NCBI GenBank assembly: GCA_965227645.1
Contig: OZ245773.1
Location: forward strand, 5,384,797 to 5,448,796
Reading direction: 5' to 3'
DNA: 64,000 bases
Source: Flavimaribacter sp024343425
GTDB lineage: Bacteria > Pseudomonadota > Alphaproteobacteria > Rhizobiales > Rhizobiaceae
Positions 41,534 through 50,835 of this stretch are shown here, in pieces. The notes beneath the pieces are model-generated. The model saw nothing but the letters and a program-made list of their open reading frames with translations. It had not been told where the DNA came from and did not search any database. Positions within the stretch are counted from its first letter, which is position 1; the number at the start of each line of letters is the position of its first letter. The translations under genes and the position numbers were made by a program.

Positions 41534-42040
41534 TCAGATCAACTTTTCGTAGATCGCATGGTTCTCATCGTCGAAGCAGACGAAATTCAGCGTCTCGAGC
41601 CGCTCGCCGAACGGGAATGACCGTACGGCCGCAATGGCGATTTCGGCGGCCTCGCGTTTCGGGAAACGATAGACGCCCGTGCTGATATTGGGAAAGGAGA
41701 TGCTGCGGATATTGCGCCCGATCGCAAAGTCGAGACAGGATCGGTAGCAGCTTTCAAGCAGCTCCGCTTCGCTATCGCCGCCGCCGTTCCAGATCGGACC
41801 GACGGTGTGAATGACATAGTTCGCCGGAAGGTCGCCGGCCGTCGTGATGACGGCGTCTCCCGGCGCGCAAGGCCCTTGTCTGCGGACAATTTCCTTGCAG
41901 GCTTCGAGAATGGACGGACCGCCGCTTCGGTGGATCGCGCCATCGACGCCCCCGCCGCCCATCAGCGAGGAGTTGGCGGCGTTGACGATCGCATCGGCGG
42001 GCACCGTCGTTATGTCGGCCTTCAGGAGATTGATTTTCAT
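41534..42040 (-). CDS. Macrodomain protein, O-acetyl-ADP-ribose deacetylase-like
   Basis: 168 residues, single macrodomain: DAIVNAANSSLMGGGGVDGAIH (adenine/ribose site), then VITTAGDLPANYVIHTVGP and SISFPNISTGVYRFP (phosphate loop). Resembles E. coli YmdB, which deacetylates O-acetyl-ADP-ribose. Cytoplasmic. Divergently unrelated to the NADAR gene at 14.7 kb, although both handle ADP-ribose-type compounds. Confidence 0.92.
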   Translation of the reverse strand: MKINLLKADITTVPADAIVNAANSSLMGGGGVDGAIHRSGGPSILEACKEIVRRQGPCAPGDAVITTAGDLPANYVIHTVGPIWNGGGDSEAELLESCYRSCLDFAIGRNIRSISFPNISTGVYRFPKREAAEIAIAAVRSFPFGERLETLNFVCFDDENHAIYEKLI

Positions 42041-42050
42041 TGCGCAGACG

Positions 42051-42521
42051 TTATCCCGGGTATTTCGCGAGCGCAGACTTCATCATCCGCTGGAGATCGC
42101 CCGGAGAGTCCGTATCCATAAGATGAGGGTAGTCCTTGTAGCGTCCGGTGAGGCCGGAAACGAGCCGACCCCGCGGCGACAGAACCATCGTCCGCGGGAT
42201 ATAGACGCCATAGGCGCCGTATCGCGCATTGATATCCGCCTCGGTGTCCCGGTCGACGAGCACCATGACCATCGATCTGGACAACTTGACGACCGAACGG
42301 TTGTAGAACTGGCGACGGTAGCGCCGGCAATGGGGGCACCAGGTCGTGTGGAAGACGACCAGTATGGGTCTGTTTGTGCTGCGGGCCTCCGCCAGTCCGT
42401 CCTGGAAGGTTTTCCAGTCGATATTCGCGCCGTTCCAGCGATTGGCGATGTTGGGCGCGTCGGCATAGGCGAAGGTCGCCGCCCAGACAAACACGATCGC
42501 CGCAAGAAATAGTCTGGTCAT
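42051..42521 (-). CDS. Periplasmic thioredoxin-fold protein
   Basis: 156 residues with a signal peptide (MTRLFLAAIVFVWAATFAYA) and a thioredoxin fold holding C-P-H-C in HTTWCPHCRRYRRQF, a DsbA-type dipeptide, followed by VDRDTEADIN and a VYIPRTMVLSP cis-Pro segment. Probably a periplasmic thiol-disulfide exchange protein. It ends 10 bp before the macrodomain gene start, so the two may be co-transcribed. Confidence 0.82.
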   Translation of the reverse strand: MTRLFLAAIVFVWAATFAYADAPNIANRWNGANIDWKTFQDGLAEARSTNRPILVVFHTTWCPHCRRYRRQFYNRSVVKLSRSMVMVLVDRDTEADINARYGAYGVYIPRTMVLSPRGRLVSGLTGRYKDYPHLMDTDSPGDLQRMMKSALAKYPG

Positions 42522-42593
42522 GAAATGCGTCCCCCTCAGTCTGAAAACCAGATTATCACAACTTTCGGCTTCATGCGCGCCGGCGGCGCACTC

Positions 42594-44015
42594 CTACCGC
42601 CGCCAGAAGGCTGGCATGAAAAGCGCGAAGACGCACATGATTTCAAGCCGGCCGATAATCATCTCGCCGGCCAGCATCCATTTGGCGAGATCCGGCAGAT
42701 CGGCGAAATTCCCGGCAGGACCTATGACGCCGCCGATCCCCGGACCCACATTGGCGAGCGCCGTGGCGGAGGCGCTTGTCGCGGTGGCGAAGTCCATTCC
42801 CATCAGAGAATAGGCCAGGGCGCAAAAGAGGAATGTGATCGCGTAGAGAAAGGAAAAGATCATGACGGAGGTCGAGACTTCATCCTCGATGCGACGCTCG
42901 CCATAACGCGGGATGACGATCCAGTTCGGCCGCACAAGCCGGCTCAGCGTCTCGTTGACGACCTGGTGGAGGATCACGAAGCGGAACTGCTTGAAGCCGC
43001 CGGCCGTCGATCCGGCGCACCCGCCGACAAAGGTGATGATGAAGAACATGCCGACGGCGGCCGGTCCCCACAAGAGATAGTCTTCGGATGCAAACCCTGT
43101 CGTCGTCACCACTGAAACGACGTTGAAAAGCACCGGCGCGAGGTCGTGTATGTCCGCCTCCGGATGAAATCCGGCGCGATACAGGACAATCGCCAGCGTG
43201 GTGAAGAAAATGACGCCGACATAATAGCGGATCTGGACGTCGTCCTGCCAGGACCCGGTCGAAAGCCTGATGAGAAAGAGAAACGGAACGCCGCCGATGA
43301 ACATGAAGATCGTGGAGACAAGCAGCATCCCGTTTGTTGCGAAATGGCCCATGGATTCGTCGGAGGTCGAGAAGCCGCCGGTCGACACCGTCGTCATGGC
43401 GTGATTGATCGCCTCGAAGCTGGACATGCCGAGAAAGCGGTAGGCGATCGTGCAGGCAAGCGTCAGCGCGACATAGATGAGCAGGATCCGCTCGGCGTAT
43501 TGCTCGGTTTTCGGAAACGGCTTGTCGGCGGTGTCGGACGATTCCAGAGAAAACATCTGCTGACCGCCGCTTCGCATGAAGGGCAGCATCGAAATGCCGA
43601 GCACGACGATGCCGAGGCCGCCGATCCACTGGTTGATCGAGCGCCAGAGCAGAATGCCGGGCGGCATCTCGTCCAGTCCCGTCAGAATTGTCGATCCGGT
43701 GGTTGTAAGACCCGACGCGGCTTCAAAGAAGGCGTCGGTGAAACTCAGATCGAGGCCCGACAGGAAAAAGGGGATGGCGGAGGCGGCGCTGAACAGGACC
43801 CACACCAGCGTCACGAACACGAACACGGAACGCCGCGATATATGCGGCGTCTGGCGGCGGGCTGCGAAGAAGACAAGGCTGCTGAGAAAGACGACAGCGA
43901 GCGAAGAGGCGAGAAACACCCGCCAGTCGGGATTACCGACGGCGAAATCCACCCCGCAGGGAACAAGCATCGACGCGCCGAGAATGCCCAGAAGCACGGA
44001 GAGGGTCTGGATCAT
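42594..44015 (-). CDS. trkH: Potassium uptake protein TrkH
   Basis: 473 residues of the TrkH/KtrB superfamily: four M1-P-M2 repeats with filter-like motifs such as FEAASGLTTTGSTIL, NHAMTTVSTGGFSTSD, NVVSVVTTTGFASEDY and TALANVGPGIGG. Forms the K+ pathway, normally gated by TrkA; no trkA lies in the window. The start ATG 44015 begins directly in the first span. Confidence 0.92.
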   Translation of the reverse strand: MIQTLSVLLGILGASMLVPCGVDFAVGNPDWRVFLASSLAVVFLSSLVFFAARRQTPHISRRSVFVFVTLVWVLFSAASAIPFFLSGLDLSFTDAFFEAASGLTTTGSTILTGLDEMPPGILLWRSINQWIGGLGIVVLGISMLPFMRSGGQQMFSLESSDTADKPFPKTEQYAERILLIYVALTLACTIAYRFLGMSSFEAINHAMTTVSTGGFSTSDESMGHFATNGMLLVSTIFMFIGGVPFLFLIRLSTGSWQDDVQIRYYVGVIFFTTLAIVLYRAGFHPEADIHDLAPVLFNVVSVVTTTGFASEDYLLWGPAAVGMFFIITFVGGCAGSTAGGFKQFRFVILHQVVNETLSRLVRPNWIVIPRYGERRIEDEVSTSVMIFSFLYAITFLFCALAYSLMGMDFATATSASATALANVGPGIGGVIGPAGNFADLPDLAKWMLAGEMIIGRLEIMCVFALFMPAFWRR

Positions 44016-44081
44016 TCAGTCCTCCCTCCCATACGCGTTCCCGGTCATATCTGGCGTTTCAAAGCCTCCACGGGCGCGTTG

Positions 44082-44963
44082 TCAGCGGGTTGGAACGGGG
44101 GTTTCTCCCCGGTAGTCATAGAAGCCGCGACCGGTCTTCTGGCCGAGCCAGCCGGCCTCGACATACTTCACCAGCAGCGGACAGGGGCGGTACTTCGAAT
44201 CGGCGAGGCCGTCATAGAGCACCTGCATGATGGACAGGCAGGTGTCGAGGCCGATGAAATCCGCCAGCTGCAGCGGGCCCATGGGATGGTTGGCGCCGAG
44301 CCGCATGGCCGTATCGATCGCCTCGACGCTGCCGACGCCTTCATACAGCGTATAGATCGCCTCGTTGATCATCGGCAGCAGGATGCGATTGACGATGAAG
44401 GCCGGGAAATCCTCCGCCACCGTCACGGTCTTGTCGAGCGAGCCGACGAAATTGCGCGACGCTTCGAAGGTGACGTCTTCGGTGGCGATGCCGCGCACCA
44501 GTTCAACCAGCTTCATGATCGGAACCGGATTCATGAAATGAATGCCGATGAAGCGTTCGGGCCGATCCGTGGAGGACGCAAGCCGCGTGATGGAAAGCGA
44601 TGACGTGTTCGTCGCCAGGATCGCTTCCGGATTGAGAATAGGGCACAGATTGGCGAAGATCTTGCGCTTGACCGTCTCGTCTTCGGTGGCGGCTTCGATC
44701 ACAAGGTCGAGCGATGCGAGGTCGGCGACAGCCGGCGCCGCATGAATGCGTGAAAGCGCGGATTCGCGCTCCTTGTCTTCCATCTTTCCGGACGACACCT
44801 GACGCGCCATGTTGCCGTTGATGGTGGCCAGACCATCCTTGATGCGGTCTTCCGAAATGTCGTGAAGCCTGACGTCGTATCCGGCGACGGCGCAGACATG
44901 GGCGATCCCGCTGCCCATCTGGCCCGCTCCGATGATCCCGACCGTTTTGATTGCGTTGCCCAT
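44082..44963 (-). CDS. 3-hydroxybutyryl-CoA dehydrogenase
   Basis: 293 residues. VGIIGAGQMGSGIAHVCA (NAD loop), ATNTSSLSITRLA, RFIGIHFMNPVPIMKLVELV (catalytic His/Glu pair region), and MGPLQLADFIGLDTCL. Interconverts acetoacetyl-CoA and 3-hydroxybutyryl-CoA. It lies 97 bp downstream of etfA on the same strand, consistent with an electron-transfer/beta-oxidation cluster etfB-etfA-hbd as in related genomes. Confidence 0.93.
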   Translation of the reverse strand: MGNAIKTVGIIGAGQMGSGIAHVCAVAGYDVRLHDISEDRIKDGLATINGNMARQVSSGKMEDKERESALSRIHAAPAVADLASLDLVIEAATEDETVKRKIFANLCPILNPEAILATNTSSLSITRLASSTDRPERFIGIHFMNPVPIMKLVELVRGIATEDVTFEASRNFVGSLDKTVTVAEDFPAFIVNRILLPMINEAIYTLYEGVGSVEAIDTAMRLGANHPMGPLQLADFIGLDTCLSIMQVLYDGLADSKYRPCPLLVKYVEAGWLGQKTGRGFYDYRGETPVPTR

Positions 44964-45059
44964 GGCTGTTTTCCGTAAATATCAAGCGAAGCAAAAATAA
45001 ATGGCCGGGAAGACAACGTCCAGCCCGGCCAAGGAATTATTCCAGATTGTCGGTCGGCT

Positions 45060-45989
45060 TCAAAGCGCCTTTTCCAGTTCGGGCAGGGCCTGGAAGAGGT
45101 CTGCGACGAGGCCGTAGTCGGCGACCTGGAAGATGGGCGCCTCCTCGTCCTTGTTGATGGCGACGATGACCTTGGAGTCCTTCATGCCGGCCAGATGCTG
45201 GATTGCGCCGGAGATGCCGCAGGCGATGTAGAGGTCGGGTGCGACCACCTTGCCCGTCTGACCCACCTGCCAGTCGTTCGGAGCGTAGCCGGCGTCGACC
45301 GCCGCGCGGGACGCGCCGACGGCGGCGCCCAGCTTGTCGGCGACCGGAAGAATGACTTCCTGGAACTTCTCAGAGGATCCAAGAGCCCGACCGCCGGAAA
45401 TGATGATCTTCGCCGAGGTCAGTTCCGGGCGGTCGCTTTCGGACAGCTTCGCCTCGATAAAGGTCGACAGACCTGGGTTCGCAGCAGCGTCCACGCTTTC
45501 GACGGAGGCCGAACCGCCTTCGCCAGCGGCCTGGAAGCCGGCCGTGCGCACGGTGATCACCTTCTTCGCATCGGAAGACTGCACAGTCTGGATGGCGTTG
45601 CCCGCATAGATCGGACGCTTGAAGGTGTCAGCGCTTACAACATCGGTGATGTCGGAGATCTGCATCACGTCGAGCAGGGCGGCGACGCGCGGCATGATGT
45701 TCTTGCCGCTGGTCGTTGCCGCGGCCATGATCGCATCGTAGTCGCCCGCCAGCGAAACGATGAGCGCGGCCGTCGGTTCGGCAAGGCCGTTTTCCAGTTC
45801 GTCGGCCTCGGCGAGCAGCACCTTTGTTACGCCGTCGAGCTTTGCGGCGTCGTCAGCGACGCCTTTGGCGCCCTTGCCGGCGACCAGCACATGGATGTCG
45901 CCGCCGATTTCCTTTGCCGCCGACAGCGCCTTCGCAGTCTGGTCGGACAGGGCCGCATTGTCGTGATCTGCAAGAAGAAGTGTTGTCAT
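45060..45989 (-). CDS. etfA: Electron transfer flavoprotein subunit alpha
   Basis: 309 residues. Alpha-subunit FAD domain: KIIISGGRALGSSEKF, GQTGKVVAPDLYIACGISGAIQH with the FAD-binding loop, then INKDEEAPIFQVADYGLVAD. Takes electrons from acyl-CoA dehydrogenases and passes them to ETF:ubiquinone oxidoreductase. ATG 45989 is preferred to ATG 45995, giving the conserved MTTLLLADHDN start and correct spacing from AAGGA. Follows etfB by 16 bp. Confidence 0.94.
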   Translation of the reverse strand: MTTLLLADHDNAALSDQTAKALSAAKEIGGDIHVLVAGKGAKGVADDAAKLDGVTKVLLAEADELENGLAEPTAALIVSLAGDYDAIMAAATTSGKNIMPRVAALLDVMQISDITDVVSADTFKRPIYAGNAIQTVQSSDAKKVITVRTAGFQAAGEGGSASVESVDAAANPGLSTFIEAKLSESDRPELTSAKIIISGGRALGSSEKFQEVILPVADKLGAAVGASRAAVDAGYAPNDWQVGQTGKVVAPDLYIACGISGAIQHLAGMKDSKVIVAINKDEEAPIFQVADYGLVADLFQALPELEKAL

Positions 45990-46005
45990 CGTCATTCGTC
46001 CTTTT

Positions 46006-46755
46006 TTACAGCACGCCGGCTTCGTTTTTCAGCTTGTCGACCAGTTCGGCGACGCTCTCCACCTTCACGCCGGCCTTGCGGCCTTCCGGCTCCTTCGTCT
46101 CGACGACTTTCAGGCGCGGCGACGTGTCGACGCCGTAGTCGGCGACCGTCTTCTTGTCGAGCGGCTTCTTCTTCGCCTTCATGATGTTGGGAAGTGAGGC
46201 GTAGCGCGGCTCGTTGAGACGCAGGTCCGTCGTCACAACAGCGGGCAGCTTGATCTCGACGGTCTGCAGACCGCCGTCGACCTCGCGCGTCACGCTGGCC
46301 ACGCCGTCGCCGATCTCCACTTCGGAAGCGAACGTGCCCTGGCTCCAGCCGAGCAGCGCCGACAGCATCTGGCCGGTCTGGTTGGCGTCGTCGTCGATCG
46401 CCTGCTTGCCGACGATCACGAGATCGGGCTTTTCCTCTTCGGCGATGCTCTTCAGGATCTTGGCGACCGCCAGCGGCTCGACCAGATCGTCCGTCTGCAC
46501 CAGGATGCCGCGGTCCGCGCCCATGGCGAGCGCCGTGCGGATGGTTTCCTCGGCCTTGGCCGGTCCGATCGACACCGCGATGATTTCCTCGGCCTTGCCG
46601 GCTTCCTTGAGGCGGATCGCCTCTTCGACGGAAATCTCGTCGAACGGGTTCATCGACATCTTCACATTCGCAAGTTCGACGCCGGAGCCATCCGATTTCA
46701 CACGGATCTTCACGTTGTAGTCTACAACCCGCTTCACGGGCACGAGGATTTTCAT
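46006..46755 (-). CDS. etfB: Electron transfer flavoprotein subunit beta
   Basis: 249 residues: MKILVPVKRVVDYNVKIRV at the start, SMNPFDEISVEEAIRLKE, GADRGILVQTD, and DDDANQTGQMLSALLGW (AMP-binding signature). First gene of the etfBA operon; the 216-bp gap upstream to the rhomboid gene must hold the promoter. Confidence 0.95.
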   Translation of the reverse strand: MKILVPVKRVVDYNVKIRVKSDGSGVELANVKMSMNPFDEISVEEAIRLKEAGKAEEIIAVSIGPAKAEETIRTALAMGADRGILVQTDDLVEPLAVAKILKSIAEEEKPDLVIVGKQAIDDDANQTGQMLSALLGWSQGTFASEVEIGDGVASVTREVDGGLQTVEIKLPAVVTTDLRLNEPRYASLPNIMKAKKKPLDKKTVADYGVDTSPRLKVVETKEPEGRKAGVKVESVAELVDKLKNEAGVL

Positions 46756-46971
46756 GCGTTTCCCTTTCCCATAGCTCGCCGAGACACGTTTTCGGCGCGA
46801 TATGCCTTATCTGCCCCTTCTTTCCGTTTCTGACCGAAAGACGACATTATCGTACAGGATTCGGCCAGAAATGCAGGAAACGGGCATTTCGGTGCGTTTA
46901 TCGTGCGGGTCACATATCGGCAAGCGACCGTTTCCGTCAATCGGTTTGGACCTGAATTGGCTATTTTGCCG

Positions 46972-47730
46972 CTACCCGCGACCCCAGCGCGGTTGATCCT
47001 TCGGCTTGTCTTCCTCAACGACGACAGCGCGCGGCGTTTCGATGCGCCGATCGAACAGCGGCACGGCGCGGCGTCTGAAGAGGAAGACCAGGACTGCGCC
47101 GGCGGCCAGGCCGCCGATATGCGCGCCCCAGGACACGTTGCCCCCGCTGTCGCCGAACAGCATGACGACCTGCAGGATGATCCAGATCCCGAGCGGTATC
47201 CAGGCCGGCAGGGGCAGGGGAATACGCCCGAAAGCGAGAACCCACAGCCGCACTTTCGGATGCAGAACGAGATAGGCGGCGACGACGCCGGCGATCGCTC
47301 CGGACGCGCCGATGAGCGGCGCCTGGGATTCCGGCATGACATAGCCATGCAATACGGCGCCGGCGATCGCGCAGAGACAGTAGAAGGCGAGGAAGCGGAC
47401 ATGGCCCATCGCGTCCTCGACATTGTCGCCGAAAACCCAGAGAAAAAGCATATTGCCGGCGAGATGAAGGAAATCGCCATGCAGGAAGGCGTAGGTCAGA
47501 TAGGTCGCCCTTTCGGGAACAAGGACGAGGTCCGGCGTCAGATCGGCGTAGCCATTGGCGACCGCCGGTATGTATCCGAGGCCGAGAATGGCGGCGGCGG
47601 TGAAATCACTGCCAGCGCCGGCGCCCGCCGTCACCATCCAGATCGCACAATTCGCGATGATCAGGCTCAGCGTGACGTACTGCATCCTGATATATTTCAG
47701 GCCGTTGCGGTCATGCAGCGGGATAAACAT
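46972..47730 (-). CDS. Rhomboid-family intramembrane serine protease
   Basis: 252 residues with six or seven spans. Catalytic dyad Ser143 in LIGASGAIAG and His204 in WGAHIGGLAAG; the HGDFLHLAGNMLFLWVFG segment is also typical. Cleaves membrane-spanning substrates; targets unknown. Eight bases downstream of the adenosyltransferase gene. Confidence 0.92.
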   Translation of the reverse strand: MFIPLHDRNGLKYIRMQYVTLSLIIANCAIWMVTAGAGAGSDFTAAAILGLGYIPAVANGYADLTPDLVLVPERATYLTYAFLHGDFLHLAGNMLFLWVFGDNVEDAMGHVRFLAFYCLCAIAGAVLHGYVMPESQAPLIGASGAIAGVVAAYLVLHPKVRLWVLAFGRIPLPLPAWIPLGIWIILQVVMLFGDSGGNVSWGAHIGGLAAGAVLVFLFRRRAVPLFDRRIETPRAVVVEEDKPKDQPRWGRG

Positions 47731-47737
47731 GGCCGCC

Positions 47738-48316
47738 CTATCTGTGCTTGCCGGGAACCCACAGCACGTCGCCGCGGCCGTCGTCGTTGGCGCATCGCGC
47801 GGCGACGAAGAGCAGGTCGGAGGCCCGGTTGACGTATTTTATGGCGGCCGGCGAGACGATTTCGCCGTCTTTCGCGCCAAGTTCGACCATCAGCCTTTCA
47901 GCCCTGCGGATCACGGTGCGAGCAAGATGCAGGGCGGCGGAAGCCGGCGATCCGCCAGGCAGAACGAAGGATTTGAGCGGCTCCAGCCGGGCGTTCAGCG
48001 CGTCGATGTCGGCCTCGACGCGCTCGACCTGCTGGTCGGTCACGCGCAGCGGCTCATAATCGAGCTTCTTGCCGGTGTCAGGCGTCGCGAGATCGGCGCC
48101 CAGATCGAACAGGTCGTTCTGCATGCGGGCGAGAATGGCGTCGATGTCCGGCAACTGGCCGGTATGCAGCCGCGCCATGCCGATGCAGCTATTGCCTTCG
48201 TCGACGGACCCGTAGGCCTCGACGCGCAGGTCGTATTTCGGCCGGCGCGCGCCGTCGCCGAGACCGGTCGTGCCGTCATCGCCGGTTCTTGTGTAGATCT
48301 TGTTGAGTTTGACCAC
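47738..48316 (-). CDS. PduO-type cob(I)alamin adenosyltransferase
   Basis: 192 residues: N-terminal IYTRTGDDGTTGLGDG (ATP-binding), VEAYGSVDEGNSCIG, FVLPGGSPASAALHLARTVIRRAER with the conserved Arg/Glu, and YVNRASDLLFVAAR. Makes adenosylcobalamin from cob(I)alamin. Co-directional with the HIG1 protein and rhomboid genes. Confidence 0.93.
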   Translation of the reverse strand: MVKLNKIYTRTGDDGTTGLGDGARRPKYDLRVEAYGSVDEGNSCIGMARLHTGQLPDIDAILARMQNDLFDLGADLATPDTGKKLDYEPLRVTDQQVERVEADIDALNARLEPLKSFVLPGGSPASAALHLARTVIRRAERLMVELGAKDGEIVSPAAIKYVNRASDLLFVAARCANDDGRGDVLWVPGKHR

Positions 48317-48373
48317 TTGCGCCTACCGTCCCTCTCGGTTTTTCCGGGAGTTACAGGCGCCGTCGCTGACGTG

Positions 48374-48571
48374 TCAGCGGCCGCCGCCGGTTATCCAGAG
48401 AAAGGCGACAATAAGAACCACCGCGACGAACTGCAATATGATGCGCATCTGCATCAGCTTGTTGGAGAAGTTTCCGTCGCCGCCGCGCATCATGTTGATC
48501 AGGCCGCGAACGAGAACAAGGACCACCGCCCCCATGACAACGAGTATGGTGAAGTAGAGGAAGGTCGACAT
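48374..48571 (-). CDS. HIG1-domain twin-transmembrane protein
   Basis: 65 residues: two spans separated by a short basic loop GLINMMRGGDGNFSNKLMQMRI, the hallmark of HIG1-domain proteins that in mitochondria and alphaproteobacteria associate with cytochrome oxidase. Upstream of the cobalamin adenosyltransferase gene on the same strand, separated by 57 bp. Confidence 0.85.
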   Translation of the reverse strand: MSTFLYFTILVVMGAVVLVLVRGLINMMRGGDGNFSNKLMQMRIILQFVAVVLIVAFLWITGGGR

Positions 48572-48619
48572 GACTGGTCCGTTTTAAAGTGGCGTGCGGC
48601 TTTCCGGGCCATGTAACAG

Positions 48620-49453
48620 TTATGACCGTCTTTTCAAGACGGCGTGGAAAAGGGGCGCAGGTAGCAGCCGCTTCAAAATGACGCCGGTCCTGGCCGGTGT
48701 GGTGACAATGTAATGCGGCTTCGGCCGCGGATTTTCAAGCGCGTGCCGCAGGACGCGATAGATCGCGTCCGGCTTGAGCTTGGCCCGGTTCTTCACGCCG
48801 CCCTGTCGCAGCCTCTGCAGTTGGGCCTCGTAGTCTTTCCGGTGAACGGAGGCTTCGAGGTCGATGAATTTGGCGACATAGGGCAATGCATTGGCGGCGA
48901 TCTTCGATTCGATCGGGCCGGGTTCGATGAGGCTGACCTCGACGCCGGAGCCGTCGAGTTCGTAGCGCATCGCGATCGAAAGCGCCTCGAGCGCGCCCTT
49001 GGAGGCGGCGTAGGCGCCTCGATACCGCATCGGAACCAGGCCCAGGATGGAGGAACATTGCACGATCCGGCCGTGGCCCTGATCGCGCATGACCGGTATG
49101 ACGCGGCGGGTCAGGTCGTGCCAGCCGAAGAAATTCGCCTCGAACTGCTCGCGCAGGGCCTCGACGGGCAGATCCTCGACCGCGCCCACCTGGCTGTAGG
49201 CGCCGTTGTTGAACAGCGCGTCGAGGCGGTTTCCGGTCAGATCCAGCACCTTGCCGACGGCGTCGGCGATGCTCTGCGGCCTCGCATAGTCCAGATAGAG
49301 CGCCTCCAGGCCGTCGCGTGTCAGAGCCTTGATGTCGTTCGGCTTGCGCGCGGTGGCGAAAACGCGCCAGCCATCGGCCTTGAGCGCCCGCGCGCACCAG
49401 GCTCCGATGCCCGATGAGCAGCCGGTAACGAGAATCGATCTTTCTTGCGTCAT
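48620..49453 (-). CDS. Short-chain dehydrogenase/reductase
   Basis: 277 residues, classical SDR: ILVTGCSSGIGAWCARAL (TGxxxGIG), DALFNNGAYSQ (NNG in place of the common NAG), IVQCSSILGLVPMRYRGAYAASKGALEAL with the Ser-Tyr-x3-Lys catalytic set. Substrate unknown; the C-terminal extension resembles those of short-chain enzymes acting on lipids. ATG 49453 is chosen at the start of the nucleotide-binding strand. Confidence 0.9.
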   Translation of the reverse strand: MTQERSILVTGCSSGIGAWCARALKADGWRVFATARKPNDIKALTRDGLEALYLDYARPQSIADAVGKVLDLTGNRLDALFNNGAYSQVGAVEDLPVEALREQFEANFFGWHDLTRRVIPVMRDQGHGRIVQCSSILGLVPMRYRGAYAASKGALEALSIAMRYELDGSGVEVSLIEPGPIESKIAANALPYVAKFIDLEASVHRKDYEAQLQRLRQGGVKNRAKLKPDAIYRVLRHALENPRPKPHYIVTTPARTGVILKRLLPAPLFHAVLKRRS

Positions 49454-49586
49454 GGAAACTTCCGTCCTGTCCGTCTGGCCCTTCGTCCGGCGAAGCGGCC
49501 GTGATGTCAATGCCATGCGACACGCGCCTGCTTGACTATGGCCGGCTTGTGTGCGGCAAATGGCGGCAGGCATCGAAGGTCGAATC

Positions 49587-50435
49587 ATGGACTGGAAGCG
49601 GTATTGGCGGATTGTTTCGGGCGCAGTCCGCCATTTCAACAATGATGATGGTTGGGCCATGGCGAGTCATGTCGCCCTGTCTTCCCTGATGGCGTTGTTC
49701 CCGTTCCTCATATTCGCCACGTCGCTGGCGAGTTTCCTGGGCGCGCACGCCTTCGCCGAGACGGCGGTGCATCTGATTTTCGACACCTGGCCGTCGCGGG
49801 TCGCCGATCCGATTTCCCGCGAGGTGATGGACGTGCTGACGGTCAATCGCGGGGGCCTCCTGACGATCAGCGTCGCAGCCGCCTTCTTCTTCGCCTCTAA
49901 CGGGGTGGAGGCGCTGAGAGTCGCGCTGAACCGCGCCTACCGGGTCAGCGACACGCGCTCAATCTTCTTTACCCGCGCGCAAAGCCTCGGTTTCGTGCTT
50001 GTCGCGACAGTGTTGATGATGGCGATCAGCTTTCTTCTGGTGCTCGCGCCGCTCGCCGAAACGCTGCTGGAAAAATATGTTCCCGCCGCCGGCAAACTGA
50101 TCGCGCTGATCAAGGACTGGCGGCTGATCATCGCAGCGGCCGTTTTGCTGATCGGCCTCATCGTATCCCACAAGTGGCTGCCCGCCGGCCAGCGCAGCAT
50201 CCTTTCCATCTTGCCGGGCATCGTCGTCACGTTCGTGCTGTGGATCGTCGGCTCGATGATCTTCGCGGCCTATCTGAAAACCTTTGCGAACTATTTCAGC
50301 ACCTATGCAGGTCTGACGTCGCTGATGATCGCGCTGATCTTTCTCTACATCATTGGGGCGATCTTCATTCTCGGCGCGGAACTCAACGCGTCGATCCTCA
50401 TCGAGGCGCGGGAAGACGAACGCCGCAATTCCTAA
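49587..50435 (+). CDS. YihY/BrkB-family inner membrane protein
   Basis: 282 residues, six spans: FNNDDGWAMASHVALSSLMALFP, FASNGVEALRVALNRAY, and ILPGIVVTFVLWIVGSMIF, which is the UPF0761/YihY (formerly 'ribonuclease BN') pattern. Function not firmly established. Divergent from the SDR gene. Confidence 0.88.
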   Translation: MDWKRYWRIVSGAVRHFNNDDGWAMASHVALSSLMALFPFLIFATSLASFLGAHAFAETAVHLIFDTWPSRVADPISREVMDVLTVNRGGLLTISVAAAFFFASNGVEALRVALNRAYRVSDTRSIFFTRAQSLGFVLVATVLMMAISFLLVLAPLAETLLEKYVPAAGKLIALIKDWRLIIAAAVLLIGLIVSHKWLPAGQRSILSILPGIVVTFVLWIVGSMIFAAYLKTFANYFSTYAGLTSLMIALIFLYIIGAIFILGAELNASILIEAREDERRNS

Positions 50436-50544
50436 AATTCGAGCGAATTCGGCAAACCTGTCTTTAAGGATTTGCGCCATGATGCACGCCTGTGAGCAGG
50501 ACATCCGGGCGGCGGGTCCTGCCTGAGGTTATGGAGAGTTTTCA

Positions 50545-50835
50545 ATGTCCGCTCAAATGTCCAATGAAGTGCTTTACGGACTGCTGGCCGGTTGCGTCAT
50601 GGCCAGCTTCTTTGTCGGTCACGCCATGGACGGCGTGATGGGGCGCGCCGGTTTCGGGGTTCTCGGCAATATGCTGGTGCTGATAACCGGCCTGTTCATC
50701 GGGATCTTCGCCGCAGATCTGCTCAATCTTCGCACGACCCACATGGAAGTCCTCGGCGGGGCGGCGATCATCGGCTCGTTCTCGGCGCTGATGCTGCTGG
50801 CGATCCTGAAATATCTATTCCTGAAAGTGGACTGA
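50545..50835 (+). CDS. Small membrane protein (transglycosylase-associated/GlsB-like layout)
   Basis: 96 residues, three hydrophobic segments with short loops (LLAGCVMASFFVGHAMDGVM, GNMLVLITGLFIGIFAADLL, GGAAIIGSFSALMLLAILKYLF). The Gly-rich small-loop layout recalls YeaQ/GlsB proteins, though the match is only general. GGAGAG precedes the ATG. The last 21 bp overlap the convergent gluQRS gene. Confidence 0.75.
   Translation: MSAQMSNEVLYGLLAGCVMASFFVGHAMDGVMGRAGFGVLGNMLVLITGLFIGIFAADLLNLRTTHMEVLGGAAIIGSFSALMLLAILKYLFLKVD

Noticed and set aside
14686..42040. Functional link between the NADAR and macrodomain genes through ADP-ribose
   Set aside because: They are 26 kb apart with no shared regulation visible; the macrodomain gene is in an ordinary housekeeping setting.
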